Source: Micromonospora sp. ATCC 39149 (lineage in GTDB: Bacteria > Actinomycetota > Actinomycetes > Mycobacteriales > Micromonosporaceae). Taken from it: DNA of 32,800 nucleotides. The stretch covers positions 4,046,004 to 4,078,803 of the forward strand of contig NZ_GG657738.1 of NCBI RefSeq assembly GCF_000158815.1, written 5' to 3'. Shown here in pieces: positions 6,284-15,388 of the stretch. Made by a program: the position numbers and the translations under genes. The notes under the pieces were generated by a model. It saw nothing but the letters and a program-made list of their open reading frames with translations, had not been told where the DNA came from and ran no database searches. How positions within the stretch are numbered: position 1 is the stretch's first letter; every line of letters starts with the position of its first letter.

Positions 6284-8332
6284 ATGGCCCACGACGCTCA
6301 CGAACAGCACGCCGGGTACGGCGGGCACGACAAGCACGCCGGGCACGACAAGCACGCCGGGCACGATCCGGAGATGTTCCGCCGCCGATTCTGGCTCTGC
6401 CTCGCGCTGACCCTGCCGATCGTCGTCACCAGCCACATGGTGATGGACTGGTTCGGTTACTCGCTGGAGTTCCCCGGTCGGGCGCTGGCCGGCCCGGTGC
6501 TCGGCTCGGCGGTCTTCTGGTGGGGCGGGTGGCCGTTCCTGGTCGGCGCGGTCGGGGAAGTGCGTGACCGGGCGCCGGGCATGATGCTGCTCATCGCGAT
6601 GGCGATCAGCGTCGCGTACGTCGCGTCCCTGGCCACCAGCGTCGGCGCGTTCGACCTGGACTTCTGGTGGGAGTTGGCCGCGCTGGTCACCATCATGCTG
6701 CTCGGCCACTGGCAGGAGATGCAGGCGATCGGTCAGGCCCGGGGCAGCCTCGCCGCGCTGGCCGCGCTGCTGCCCGACGACGCGGAGCGGGTCCGTCCCG
6801 ACGGCGGCACCGAGCGGGTCCCGGTGGCGGGGCTGCGCGTCGGCGACGTGCTGCTGGTCCGGCCGGGCGGTCGGGTGCCGGCCGACGGGCGAATCGTCGA
6901 CGGGGCCGCCGAGCTGGACGAATCCATGATCACTGGGGAATCCCGCCCGGTCGCCCGGTCGGTCGGTGACCGGGTGGTGGCCGGCACGGTGGCCACCGAC
7001 TCGGCGGTCCGGGTCGAGGTGGAGGCGATCGGCGAGGAGACCACCCTCGCCGGCATCCAGCGGATGGTCGCCGAGGCGCAGCGCTCCAGCGGCCGGGCCC
7101 AGGTGCTCGCCGACCGCTTCGCGGCCTGGCTGTTCTATGTCGCGACCGCCACCGCTGTGGTGACCGTGGCGGTCTGGTCGGCTCTCGGCGACGCCGACGA
7201 GGCGGTGGTGCGGACCGTCACGGTGCTGGTGATCGCCTGCCCGCACGCGCTGGGGTTGGCGATCCCGCTGGTCGTCGCGCTGTCCACGGCGGTGGCGGCG
7301 CGCTCCGGCATCCTGGTGAAGAACCGGCTCGCGCTGGAACGGATGCGTACCGTCGACGCGGTGCTGTTCGACAAGACCGGCACCCTGACCCGGGGCGAGC
7401 ACGCCGTGACCGGTGTCGCGGCCGTCGCCGTCACCGGCGAGGACGAGCTGCTGCGGCTGGCCGCCGGGGTCGAGGCGGACAGCGAGCACCCGCTGGCCCG
7501 CGCGATCGTCGCCGCAGCCGAACAACGCGGCGGCCCCGCGCCGGCCACGGGCTTCCGCGCCCTGCCGGGCCGTGGGGTGCGGGCCACCATCGAAGGTACG
7601 GAGTACGCGCTGGGCGGGCCGGCGCTGCTTCGCGAGCTGGGCGTGAACCTCCCCGCCGAGCTGGACCGGGCCGCCGCCGACTGGGCGGGGCGGGGGGCCG
7701 CCGTGCTGCACCTGGTCCGCCTCCCCGGCACGGTGCTCGGCGCGCTCGCCCTGGCCGACGAGGTACGCCCCGAGGCGCGGGAGGCGATCGCCGAGCTGCG
7801 CGCCCGGGGCGTCCGGACGATCGCGATGATCACCGGGGACGCTCGGGCGGTCGCCGATGCGGTCGCCGCCGACCTCGGCTTCCGGCCGGGGGTGGACGAG
7901 GTCTTCGCCGAGGTGTTGCCGGCCGACAAGGACGGGAGGGTCATCGAGCTGCAACGCCGGGGGCTGACCGTGGCGATGGTCGGCGACGGGGTGAACGACG
8001 CCCCGGCGCTCGCCCGTGCCGACGTGGGCATCGCGATCGGAGCCGGCACGGACGTGGCCATCGAGTCCGCCGGGGTGGTGCTCGCCTCGTCCGACCCGCG
8101 CGGGGTGGCGGCGGTGGCCCGGCTGTCCCGGGCGTCGTACCGGAAGATGGTGCAGAACCTGGCCTGGGCGGCCGGCTACAACGTGGTGGCGCTGCCACTG
8201 GCCGCCGGCGCGCTGGCCTGGGCGGGGGTCGCGCTGAGCCCGGCCGTCGCGGCGATCCTGATGTCGGCGTCCACGATCGTGGTGGCGCTGAACGCCCAAC
8301 TGCTCCGCCGGGTCCGCCTCGCCCCCGACTGA
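6284..8332 (+). CDS. copB: CopB-type heavy-metal P1B-ATPase (CPH motif)
   Basis: A 682-residue metal-exporting ATPase of the inner membrane. The cytoplasmic N-terminus (residues 1-30) is His-rich, with repeated GHDKHA units instead of a CxxC domain. Membrane helices begin at about 37; the actuator motif TGES is at 217-220. The transmembrane metal motif is CPH (319-321, IACPHALGLAIP), the mark of CopB/P1B-3 pumps usually linked to copper (Cu2+ or Cu+). The phosphorylation motif DKTGT is at 363-367 and GDGVND at 567-572, so the catalytic core is complete. The ATG at 6284 is chosen by protein homology at the His-rich start, but GGAGG ends only 1 nt before it, an unusually short spacing; no better in-frame start is visible. 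Palindromes upstream suggest regulation separate from csoR. Confidence 0.9.
   Translation: MAHDAHEQHAGYGGHDKHAGHDKHAGHDPEMFRRRFWLCLALTLPIVVTSHMVMDWFGYSLEFPGRALAGPVLGSAVFWWGGWPFLVGAVGEVRDRAPGMMLLIAMAISVAYVASLATSVGAFDLDFWWELAALVTIMLLGHWQEMQAIGQARGSLAALAALLPDDAERVRPDGGTERVPVAGLRVGDVLLVRPGGRVPADGRIVDGAAELDESMITGESRPVARSVGDRVVAGTVATDSAVRVEVEAIGEETTLAGIQRMVAEAQRSSGRAQVLADRFAAWLFYVATATAVVTVAVWSALGDADEAVVRTVTVLVIACPHALGLAIPLVVALSTAVAARSGILVKNRLALERMRTVDAVLFDKTGTLTRGEHAVTGVAAVAVTGEDELLRLAAGVEADSEHPLARAIVAAAEQRGGPAPATGFRALPGRGVRATIEGTEYALGGPALLRELGVNLPAELDRAAADWAGRGAAVLHLVRLPGTVLGALALADEVRPEAREAIAELRARGVRTIAMITGDARAVADAVAADLGFRPGVDEVFAEVLPADKDGRVIELQRRGLTVAMVGDGVNDAPALARADVGIAIGAGTDVAIESAGVVLASSDPRGVAAVARLSRASYRKMVQNLAWAAGYNVVALPLAAGALAWAGVALSPAVAAILMSASTIVVALNAQLLRRVRLAPD
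6323..6366 (+). repeat. In-frame 18-bp tandem repeat encoding GHDKHA units in CopB
   Basis: The unit GGGCACGACAAGCACGCC occurs at 6323-6340 and 6341-6358, followed by a partial copy at 6359-6366. The copies are base-perfect. Each unit adds two histidines to the metal-binding N-terminus without changing the frame, so copy number could vary between strains. Confidence 0.8.
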
Positions 8333-8477
8333 TCCCGCACGGGGCCGTCGGCGGCGGATCATGCCGGGGGCACTGGGCGCGGATTCGTCATCGATCCCAC
8401 CCGAGCCGCGGGTGACGGGCGACAAGGACGAGCAGCGGTGCGGGACCCCGGAGTGTTCGGCCGGCAGCCGGGACGGC

Positions 8478-8490
8478 TAGCGTGGTGGCG
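8478..8490 (+). promoter_or_regulatory. -10 element placed for a leaderless transcript of the DUF6153 gene
   Basis: TAGCGT (8478-8483) fits the actinobacterial TANNNT -10 box and lies 6 nt before the GTG at 8490. There is no Shine-Dalgarno in front of that GTG, so transcription starting at or beside the start codon is likely. No -35 box is evident. Confidence 0.35.
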
Positions 8491-9056
8491 TGCGGACGGC
8501 GGCGGTGACGGGCGGGCGGTGGGCCCGCCTCGCGCTGCTGCTCTGCACCCTGGTCGGCCTGGCCGCCATGCACACCCTGGGCCACGGCGCGCACTCCGGC
8601 GGCACCCACGGCGGCCATGACGGGGCGGCACCGCGCGACGGCCATCCGGTCGCCGTCGCCCTCGCCGACGTCATGGCCGCCTCCGTTGCCCTCGCCGACG
8701 TCATGACGGCATCCGGGTCACCCACCGACGGCCTGACCGGCTCCGGGGCGCTCGCCAGCGGCACGACCGTCGTCGCTGCCCCCGGCGCGCACGTCGGCTG
8801 CCCGGCGGGCGGGTGTTCGCCCACCCGGCTCCAGCCGGCCGGCGGTACCGCCGACGGGCCGGCGGGGTGGAGCATCTGCCTGGCGGTGCTCGGCGCGTTC
8901 GGAATCGCCCTGCTGGTCGCCGTGCTGCTGTTGACCGGTTCGCGGGCGCTCGGCCCGCCCGGCCGCCGGGCCGGTGGCGCGTCCGCCGGCCCGCGCGCCC
9001 CGCCGCCCCGCCCGGTCGGCCTTCGGCTGGCCGAGGTCTCGGTGTCGCGTATGTAG
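8490..9056 (+). CDS. DUF6153-like small membrane protein
   Basis: A 188-residue protein with an N-terminal hydrophobic segment (about 12-30) that runs into the family-like motif MHTLGHG followed by a His/Gly-rich stretch (HGAHSGGTHGGHDG). A variable Ala/Thr-rich middle has two cysteines (GCPAGGCSP). A second membrane helix (about 129-149) leads to an Arg/Pro-rich C-terminus. Short actinobacterial proteins of this layout are often found beside DUF305 genes, as here, but their function is not known. The histidines and the copper-island setting suggest metal contact outside the membrane, which is inference. Residues about 56-75 are an internal duplication encoded by a 30-bp repeat. The start is GTG and probably leaderless. 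Confidence 0.6.
   Translation: MRTAAVTGGRWARLALLLCTLVGLAAMHTLGHGAHSGGTHGGHDGAAPRDGHPVAVALADVMAASVALADVMTASGSPTDGLTGSGALASGTTVVAAPGAHVGCPAGGCSPTRLQPAGGTADGPAGWSICLAVLGAFGIALLVAVLLLTGSRALGPPGRRAGGASAGPRAPPPRPVGLRLAEVSVSRM
8655..8714 (+). repeat. Two tandem 30-bp copies inside the DUF6153 gene
   Basis: 8655-8684 and 8685-8714 share GCCCTCGCCGACGTCATG and differ at a few bases. They encode VALADVMAAS and VALADVMTAS. The duplication is in frame and recent enough to be nearly identical. Confidence 0.75.
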
Positions 9057-9140
9057 GACGCCCCGGCGCGGGTGCCGGCTCCGCCGGTGGCCCGTGTCCC
9101 CGTCCTGCCCGCACACATGACTGAGACCGAAGGATTCACC

Positions 9141-9815
9141 GTGACCACTCGTACGATCGCGCGCCGTGCCACCCTGGCCGGCGCGGCCCTGACCGCCGCT
9201 CTCGCCCTGACCGCCTGCGGCTCCAGCGACCACGGCTCCAGCGACCACGGCTCGCCCGGCCGCGACGAGCCGGCCGCCGGCAGCACCTCCGCCGGGGCCA
9301 CCTCCGCCACCGGTGTCCCGACGCGCGGGCCGGCCGCGTTCGGCGACGCCGACGTGATGTTCGCCCAGATGATGATCCCGCACCACCGGCAGGCCGTGGA
9401 GATGGCCGAGCTGGCCGAGACCCGCGCCGCCGACCCGGAGGTCAAGCGCCTCGCGGCCCAGATCAAAGCCGCCCAGGCCCCGGAGATCGCCACCATGACC
9501 GGCTGGCTCACCGGGTGGGGCCGGCCGGTGCCGTCGCCCGCCGCCGGGCACGGGCACGGGCTGCCGGAGATGGACCACGAAATGCCCGGGATGATGTCCG
9601 ACGCGGATATGAAAGAGCTGGCGGGCGCGAAGGGCGCCGGGTTCGACCGGCAGTTCCTGATCATGATGGTCGCCCACCACGAGGGCGCGATCACCATGGC
9701 GAAGGAGGAACTGGCGGAGGGCGCCAACCCGGAGGCCAAGGCGATGGCCCAGCAGATCGCCACCAGCCAGCAGGGCGAGATCGACCTGATGCGGAAGATC
9801 CTCGCCCGGCTCTGA
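9141..9815 (+). CDS. DUF305 lipoprotein
   Basis: A 224-residue lipoprotein. The GTG at 9141 is chosen because AAGGA lies 6 nt upstream and the product then opens with a proper lipoprotein signal (MTTRTIARR..., lipobox LTAC with C26). In-frame starts at 9072 and 9117 would put extra residues before the signal. The mature part begins with a GSSDH duplication and a Ser/Ala/Gly linker. Then come two DUF305 halves with the hallmark motif: MMIPHHRQAVEMA (H81, H82) and MMVAHHEGAITMA (H179, H180). Between them is a His/Met-rich loop (GHGHG, MDHEMPGMM). DUF305 proteins are helical, ferritin-like in size, and often found with copper resistance genes; biochemical role is not settled. Location would be the outer face of the membrane. 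Confidence 0.85.
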   Translation: MTTRTIARRATLAGAALTAALALTACGSSDHGSSDHGSPGRDEPAAGSTSAGATSATGVPTRGPAAFGDADVMFAQMMIPHHRQAVEMAELAETRAADPEVKRLAAQIKAAQAPEIATMTGWLTGWGRPVPSPAAGHGHGLPEMDHEMPGMMSDADMKELAGAKGAGFDRQFLIMMVAHHEGAITMAKEELAEGANPEAKAMAQQIATSQQGEIDLMRKILARL

Positions 9816-9823
9816 CGGACGGC

Positions 9824-9886
9824 CACCAGGTCGGCGGCGTGAGGGGTCCACACCGCGGGATGCGCCCCCATGTCGCCGACCTGGTG
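9824..9886. terminator. Long-loop inverted repeat between convergent DUF305 and csoR genes
   Basis: Arms CACCAGGTCGGCG (9824-9836) and CGCCGACCTGGTG (9874-9886) are perfect 13-nt complements with a 37-nt loop. It lies 8 bp after the DUF305 stop and 49 bp after the csoR stop on the other strand. Termination is the simplest role; the long loop leaves this uncertain. Confidence 0.4.
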
Positions 9887-9935
9887 TCGATCAAGAGCCG
9901 TGGGCCGCGTTGATCGAGCGGCCGGTGGCCAGCCG

Positions 9936-10238
9936 TCAGCCGCGCTTCATGAGACGGCCGACGGCGGCCATCATCTCGGTGGCCATCTCGTCGGCCCGCC
10001 CCTCGACGGCGCCCTCGTGCAGGCAGTGCCGGGCGTGCCCGTCGAGCAGGCCGAGGGCGACCTTGTCCAGGGCCGCCTGGATCGCGGAGATCTGGGTGAG
10101 CACGTCGATGCAGTAGCGGTCCTCGTCGACCATCTTCTCGATGCCACGGACCTGGCCCTCCACGCGGCGGAGCCGCGCGAGCAACTGGTCCTTGCTGGCG
10201 GTGTACCCCCGGGTCGGGGCAGGCGCGGGTCCGGTCAT
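9936..10238 (-). CDS. csoR: CsoR, copper(I)-sensing repressor
   Basis: A 100-residue member of the CsoR/RcnR all-helical repressor family. The Cu(I) ligands fit the canonical spacing: C43, H68 and C72 (25 and 4 residues apart, as in the Mycobacterium tuberculosis protein). The second-sphere pair Y42 and E88 is also present. The DNA-contact segment contains LLARLRRVEGQVRGIEKMV. I take the ATG at 10238. There is no Shine-Dalgarno, and a -10-like TATGGT (10256-10251, minus strand) lies 12 nt upstream, so the leader would be very short or absent. The gene diverges from copZ, and the intervening 151 bp carries three CsoR-type boxes, which implies autoregulation. Copper binding should release the repressor. 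Confidence 0.93.
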   Translation of the reverse strand: MTGPAPAPTRGYTASKDQLLARLRRVEGQVRGIEKMVDEDRYCIDVLTQISAIQAALDKVALGLLDGHARHCLHEGAVEGRADEMATEMMAAVGRLMKRG

Positions 10239-10250
10239 GCAGCCGAGATT

Positions 10251-10273
10251 ACCATACCCCTGTGGGGTATGGT
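10251..10273. promoter_or_regulatory. CsoR box 1 overlapping both divergent -10 elements
   Basis: Perfect 10-bp arms ACCATACCCC and GGGGTATGGT with spacer TGT. This is the ATACCCC/GGGGTAT pattern of CsoR operators. Each arm also contains TATGGT read outward, a -10-like hexamer for csoR on the minus strand and for the copZ side on the plus strand, so one bound repressor could block both. Confidence 0.8.
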
Positions 10274-10292
10274 ACGGTTCTCCCCGTCGCAG

Positions 10293-10309
10293 ATACCCCC
10301 GCCGGGTAT
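10293..10309. promoter_or_regulatory. CsoR box 2
   Basis: ATACCCCCGCCGGGTAT is an imperfect palindrome with the same TACCC/GGGTA half sites as box 1. Its centre is 39 bp downstream of the centre of box 1. Confidence 0.6.
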
Positions 10310-10340
10310 TTGTGGCCTCCAGGGGGCGGTGGTCCGCCCC

Positions 10341-10364
10341 ACGCTTACCCCCCGGGGGTAGCGT
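10341..10364. promoter_or_regulatory. CsoR-like box 3 overlapping a second -10 before copZ
   Basis: Half sites TACCCCC (10346-10352) and GGGGGTA (10354-10360) are framed by outer arms ACGCT and AGCGT with one extra T on the left. The right half overlaps TAGCGT (10359-10364), a -10-like hexamer 26 bp before the copZ ATG. A 7-bp hairpin (10323-10340) sits just upstream. Confidence 0.5.
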
Positions 10365-10389
10365 GAGGTGCAGCGGAAGGAGAGAAGCG

Positions 10390-10599
10390 ATGGTCAGCAC
10401 GACGTACGAGGTGCAGGGGATGAGCTGCGGGCACTGCGCCAACTCGGTTGTCACCGAGGTCGGCGCGATCGGGGGCGTCACGGACGTCCGGGTGGACCTG
10501 GCCGCCGGCCGGGTCACCGTCACCAGCGACGGCCCGCTGGACACCGACACCGTGCGCGCCGCCGTCGACGAGGCCGGGTACACCCTCGTCGACGCGTGA
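10390..10599 (+). CDS. copZ: CopZ-like copper chaperone (HMA domain)
   Basis: A 69-residue single heavy-metal-associated domain. The Cu(I)-binding loop is GMSCGHC with C13 and C16. The rest fits the beta-alpha-beta fold ending in DEAGYTLVDA, where the tyrosine is the usual loop-5 residue of chaperones. Known CopZ proteins carry Cu(I) in the cytoplasm to CopA-type ATPases and to the copper sensor. The ATG at 10390 follows GGAAGGAGAG at a good distance. It is the first gene of the copZ-HxHPE protein-copA run and lies directly behind the CsoR boxes, so it should be copper-induced. Confidence 0.92.
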   Translation: MVSTTYEVQGMSCGHCANSVVTEVGAIGGVTDVRVDLAAGRVTVTSDGPLDTDTVRAAVDEAGYTLVDA

Positions 10600-10630
10600 C
10601 GCCACCCCTACGAAGAAACCGAGGCCCACG

Positions 10631-11623
10631 ATGAACACGGCGACGAAGCTGAGCGGTTTCGTGCTCGGCCTGGCGGCGGTGTTCGGCGCGGCGTACGGGG
10701 TCGGCCGGGTGGCCGACCCCGTCACCCCCGCCGCCGAGACCCGCCACGACGCCGACGACCCCGCCCACGGCGCCACCCGCTCCGCCACCGGGGACGCCCC
10801 GACCAACCACCTCCCCGGCGGGCTGCTCGTCTCGGACCGGGGCTACACCCTCACCCCGCTGACCGCACTGGCCGGCGAGTTCGCCTTCCGGATCACCGGC
10901 CCCGACGGGCAGCCGGTCACCCGCTACGACGTCGCGCACGACAAGCGGATGCACCTGATCGTCGCCCGGCGGGACCTCTCCGGCTTCCGGCACGTCCACC
11001 CGGAGGCGGGCCCGGACGGCACCTGGCGGGTCGCGTCCCCGTTCGCCGGCCCCGGCGTCTGGCGGGCGTTCGCCGACTTCACCCCGACCGGCGGGCCGGC
11101 GCTCACCCTCGGCGCCGACGTCACCGTGCCCGGCGCGCTCGACGCCCGGCCGCTGCCGCCGCCCGCCACCGTCGCCACCGTCGACGGCTACACCGTCACC
11201 CTGGCCGGCACGGCGCAGCCCGGCCGCGCCTCCCGGCTCACCCTGGCCGTCAGCCGGGACGGCACCCCGGTCACCGACCTCCAGCCGTACCTCGGGGCGT
11301 ACGGGCACCTGGTGGCCCTGCGCCAGGGCGACCTGGCGTACCTGCACGTGCACCCGGAGGGGGCGCCCGGCGACGGGACGACCCCGGCCGGGCCGGCGGT
11401 GGCCTTCTCCGCCGAGTTCCCGTCGGCCGGCAGCTACCGGCTCTACCTGGACTTCCGGCACGGCGACGCGGTGCGTACCGCCGAGTTCACCGTCGTCGCC
11501 GGCACCCCCGCCGTGGCCGCGCCGGACGCGCCCGGCGCACCGACGGCGACCGGCACGCCGGCCGCCACCAGCGCCCCGACCGCCGACGCCGGCCACGGCG
11601 TCCCCGGTCACGGGCACGACTGA
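10631..11623 (+). CDS. Exported protein with duplicated HxHPE motif, copper-island associated
   Basis: A 330-residue protein with one N-terminal hydrophobic segment (about residues 8-26) as signal or anchor, and no other membrane helix. Two beta-rich modules follow, each with a paired histidine signature. The first has DVAHDKRMHLIVARRDLSGF ending in HVHPE (H121, H123, E125). The second has GAYGHLVALRQGDLAYLHVHPE (H226, H239, H241). Both modules then run into a G-x-(W/Y)-R-(A/L) strand and F-x-F/x-F-R segment. The C-terminus is a Pro/Ala/Thr linker ending HGVPGHGHD. I do not know an experimental function. Position between copZ and copA and the histidines suggest extracytoplasmic copper binding or delivery. 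The stop is 12 bp before copA, so it is surely in the same operon. Confidence 0.7.
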   Translation: MNTATKLSGFVLGLAAVFGAAYGVGRVADPVTPAAETRHDADDPAHGATRSATGDAPTNHLPGGLLVSDRGYTLTPLTALAGEFAFRITGPDGQPVTRYDVAHDKRMHLIVARRDLSGFRHVHPEAGPDGTWRVASPFAGPGVWRAFADFTPTGGPALTLGADVTVPGALDARPLPPPATVATVDGYTVTLAGTAQPGRASRLTLAVSRDGTPVTDLQPYLGAYGHLVALRQGDLAYLHVHPEGAPGDGTTPAGPAVAFSAEFPSAGSYRLYLDFRHGDAVRTAEFTVVAGTPAVAAPDAPGAPTATGTPAATSAPTADAGHGVPGHGHD

Positions 11624-11635
11624 CGGGAGGCAGCG

Positions 11636-13886
<2,251 letters not shown>

Positions 13887-13909
13887 CCTGGCCGAGGGAT
13901 CCGGCGTCG

Positions 13910-13941
13910 CGCGCCGGGCCGGCGGGGGCCGGCCCGGCGCG
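13910..13941 (+). terminator. Terminator hairpin after copA
   Basis: Perfect 14-nt arms CGCGCCGGGCCGGC (13910-13923) and GCCGGCCCGGCGCG (13928-13941) with a GGGG loop, 24 bp after the copA stop. It should end the copZ operon. Confidence 0.65.
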
Positions 13942-14025
13942 TGCGTTCGTGACCCGGCGGGCCGGTACGCCGGAGCGTGACGGCGACCGGCATGCTGGGA
14001 CGGTCCACGACCGAACGGGGAGAAC

Positions 14026-14535
14026 ATGTCTCGTCATGCCGTGACCGCGCTCCGTGCCACCGCCCTGGTGGCCCTGGCCGCGCTCGCCGCCGGCTGCCAG
14101 TCCGACGACACCGCCGACGACCCGGCCGCCGCGCCCGTCACCACCGCCTCGACCGCGCCACCCGCCTCGACCGAGCCGTTTGCCGCCACGTCGACGCCCG
14201 CCGTGACGGCGGCCCAACACCGCCCGCGGTGTGCGGGGAGGGTCGACCGGCTGATTCTCGCCGGGAGCAAGAAACTCGCCGCCGACTCGGCCGAAGCCAC
14301 CCGGGACAAGGCCACCGCCGACGAGCTCAACTCCCGGCTCAAGCAGACCATCGCGGGGCTGGCCGGCGACGTACGCGAGCAGGCGGCGCGCGCCGAGGAC
14401 CCGGAGATCGAGAAGCTGATCGCGGACGTCGCGAAGCAGCTCGACGGGGGCGCGAAGGCGGCCAGCCCGGCCAAGTGGATGGGCGACACGTTCGTCGACA
14501 TCCCGCCGAGGCTGGCCCGGGAGTGCCACGCCTGA
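14026..14535 (+). CDS. Lipoprotein of unknown function
   Basis: A 169-residue protein with a lipoprotein signal (basic start, hydrophobic stretch, lipobox LAAGC with C24). A Thr/Ala/Pro-rich linker (about 25-66) follows, then a charged, mainly helical domain (about 75-155; for example LAADSAEATRDKATADELNS). Two cysteines, C69 and the one in the terminal ECHA, could pair. The ATG at 14026 follows GGGGAGAAC closely. I do not recognise a named family. Small actinobacterial lipoproteins of this build, with a linker and a helical domain holding two cysteines, are common and uncharacterised. It follows the copA terminator and so appears to be its own unit, not part of the copper operon. Confidence 0.65.
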   Translation: MSRHAVTALRATALVALAALAAGCQSDDTADDPAAAPVTTASTAPPASTEPFAATSTPAVTAAQHRPRCAGRVDRLILAGSKKLAADSAEATRDKATADELNSRLKQTIAGLAGDVREQAARAEDPEIEKLIADVAKQLDGGAKAASPAKWMGDTFVDIPPRLARECHA

Positions 14536-14627
14536 CTCCGCGGCCCGGGGACGGCTCAGGGATCGCCCCCACCCGGAATCGGGGACCGTCCACTTGTGAC
14601 CGCGCGAGCTCCCCTGCTAATTTTCCT

Positions 14628-14639
14628 TTGCATGTGCAA
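14628..14639. promoter_or_regulatory. Dyad TTGCATGTGCAA before the ArsR-type gene
   Basis: Arms TTGCA and TGCAA with spacer TG lie 9 bp before the ATG and overlap the Shine-Dalgarno area. The bases just upstream (CTAATTTTCC) are unusually AT-rich for this window and could hold the -10. An autoregulatory operator is plausible but unproved. Confidence 0.35.
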
Positions 14640-14648
14640 GGGTTGGTT

Positions 14649-14990
14649 ATGAGCGCCGAGCCACCCATCACCGGAGACGATCTCCTGCGGGTGCTGGCCA
14701 CCCTGGCCAACCCGCACCGCCTCCGGGTGGTCGCCGCGCTGGCCAGGGAACGCGCCTACGTCAGCCGGCTGGCACGCGAGCTGGGCATCAGTCGGGCCCT
14801 GCTCCAGGTCCACCTGCGCAAGCTGACGGCGGCCGGGCTGGTCACCGCGCGCCTTGAGCTGTCCGAGGACGGGAGGGCAATGAAGTACTACGAGGTGAAC
14901 CCGTTCGTGTTCACCCTCACCCCCGGGATCATCATGCGGGCGGCCGAGACGCTGACCCCGCCCGAGGGGCCCGGGAAGGAGCGGGGATGA
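14649..14990 (+). CDS. ArsR-type winged-helix regulator
   Basis: A 113-residue protein with one winged helix-turn-helix domain (about residues 10-95): DDLLRVLATLANPHRLRVVAAL is the classic ArsR entry, SRLARELGISRALLQVHLRKL the recognition unit, and LSEDGRAMKYYEV the wing. No cysteine metal-site motif is present, so a metal ligand is unlikely. The end (TPGIIMRAAETLTPPEGPG) is a short dimerisation tail. The ATG at 14649 has AAGGG 6 nt upstream. The stop overlaps the next start as ATGA, a layout like PadR/permease pairs in which the regulator controls a co-encoded membrane protein. Confidence 0.82.
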   Translation: MSAEPPITGDDLLRVLATLANPHRLRVVAALARERAYVSRLARELGISRALLQVHLRKLTAAGLVTARLELSEDGRAMKYYEVNPFVFTLTPGIIMRAAETLTPPEGPGKERG

Positions 14991-15265
14991 CCGGGATGAG
15001 CGAGCACGACTGGACCGAGGTGGTCGGGGCGGCCGGCATCTTCACCCTGCTCGTCACCGTGATCACGGTGCTCGTCGTGCAACTGTCCAAGAACCGCCGG
15101 GCACGACTGTCCGCCAGCCGCGCGGAGGAGTACCGCCGGCTCGCCGAGGCGTCGGTGCGGGCCCAGCAGGCCAACGAGCGGCTCCTGGCCACGATCGACG
15201 GTCGGCTCGGCGAACTGGCGACCCGGACGGCCGCGCTGGAGCGCGTCCTGCGGGACGTCGACTGA
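14987..15265 (+). CDS. Small membrane protein with coiled-coil tail
   Basis: A 92-residue protein: a short N-terminus, one membrane helix (about residues 13-34, VVGAAGIFTLLVTVITVLVV), a basic stop-transfer KNRRAR, then a long charged helix (about 38-90) with coiled-coil character (EEYRRLAEASVRAQQANERL). The topology rule predicts the coil inside the cell. It is translationally coupled to the ArsR-type regulator through ATGA, so the two should be made together. Function unknown; a membrane partner that tethers or senses for the regulator is conceivable but is inference. Confidence 0.72.
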   Translation: MTGMSEHDWTEVVGAAGIFTLLVTVITVLVVQLSKNRRARLSASRAEEYRRLAEASVRAQQANERLLATIDGRLGELATRTAALERVLRDVD

Positions 15266-15283
15266 GCGGTAGGCAAAGAAGGC

Positions 15284-15317
15284 CCTGGGCCGCCGAGCGG
15301 CAACTCGGCGACCCAGG
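15284..15317 (+). terminator. Terminator hairpin after the ArsR/membrane protein pair
   Basis: Arms CCTGGGCCGCCGAG (15284-15297) and CTCGGCGACCCAGG (15304-15317) pair with a single mismatch around a 6-nt loop, 19 bp after the stop. A second small hairpin, CTCGCCC-GA-GGGCGAG (15333-15348), follows in the leader of the next gene. Confidence 0.6.
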
Positions 15318-15388
15318 TGGAAGCAGCATCACCTCGCCCGAGGGCGAGTTCTCAGCGCAATGCTCCTTCGACGAGAGGACAGCATCTC

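Noticed and set aside
5981..8425. An 814-codon open frame opposite copB
   Set aside because: It is antisense to a complete P-type ATPase and has only biased composition.
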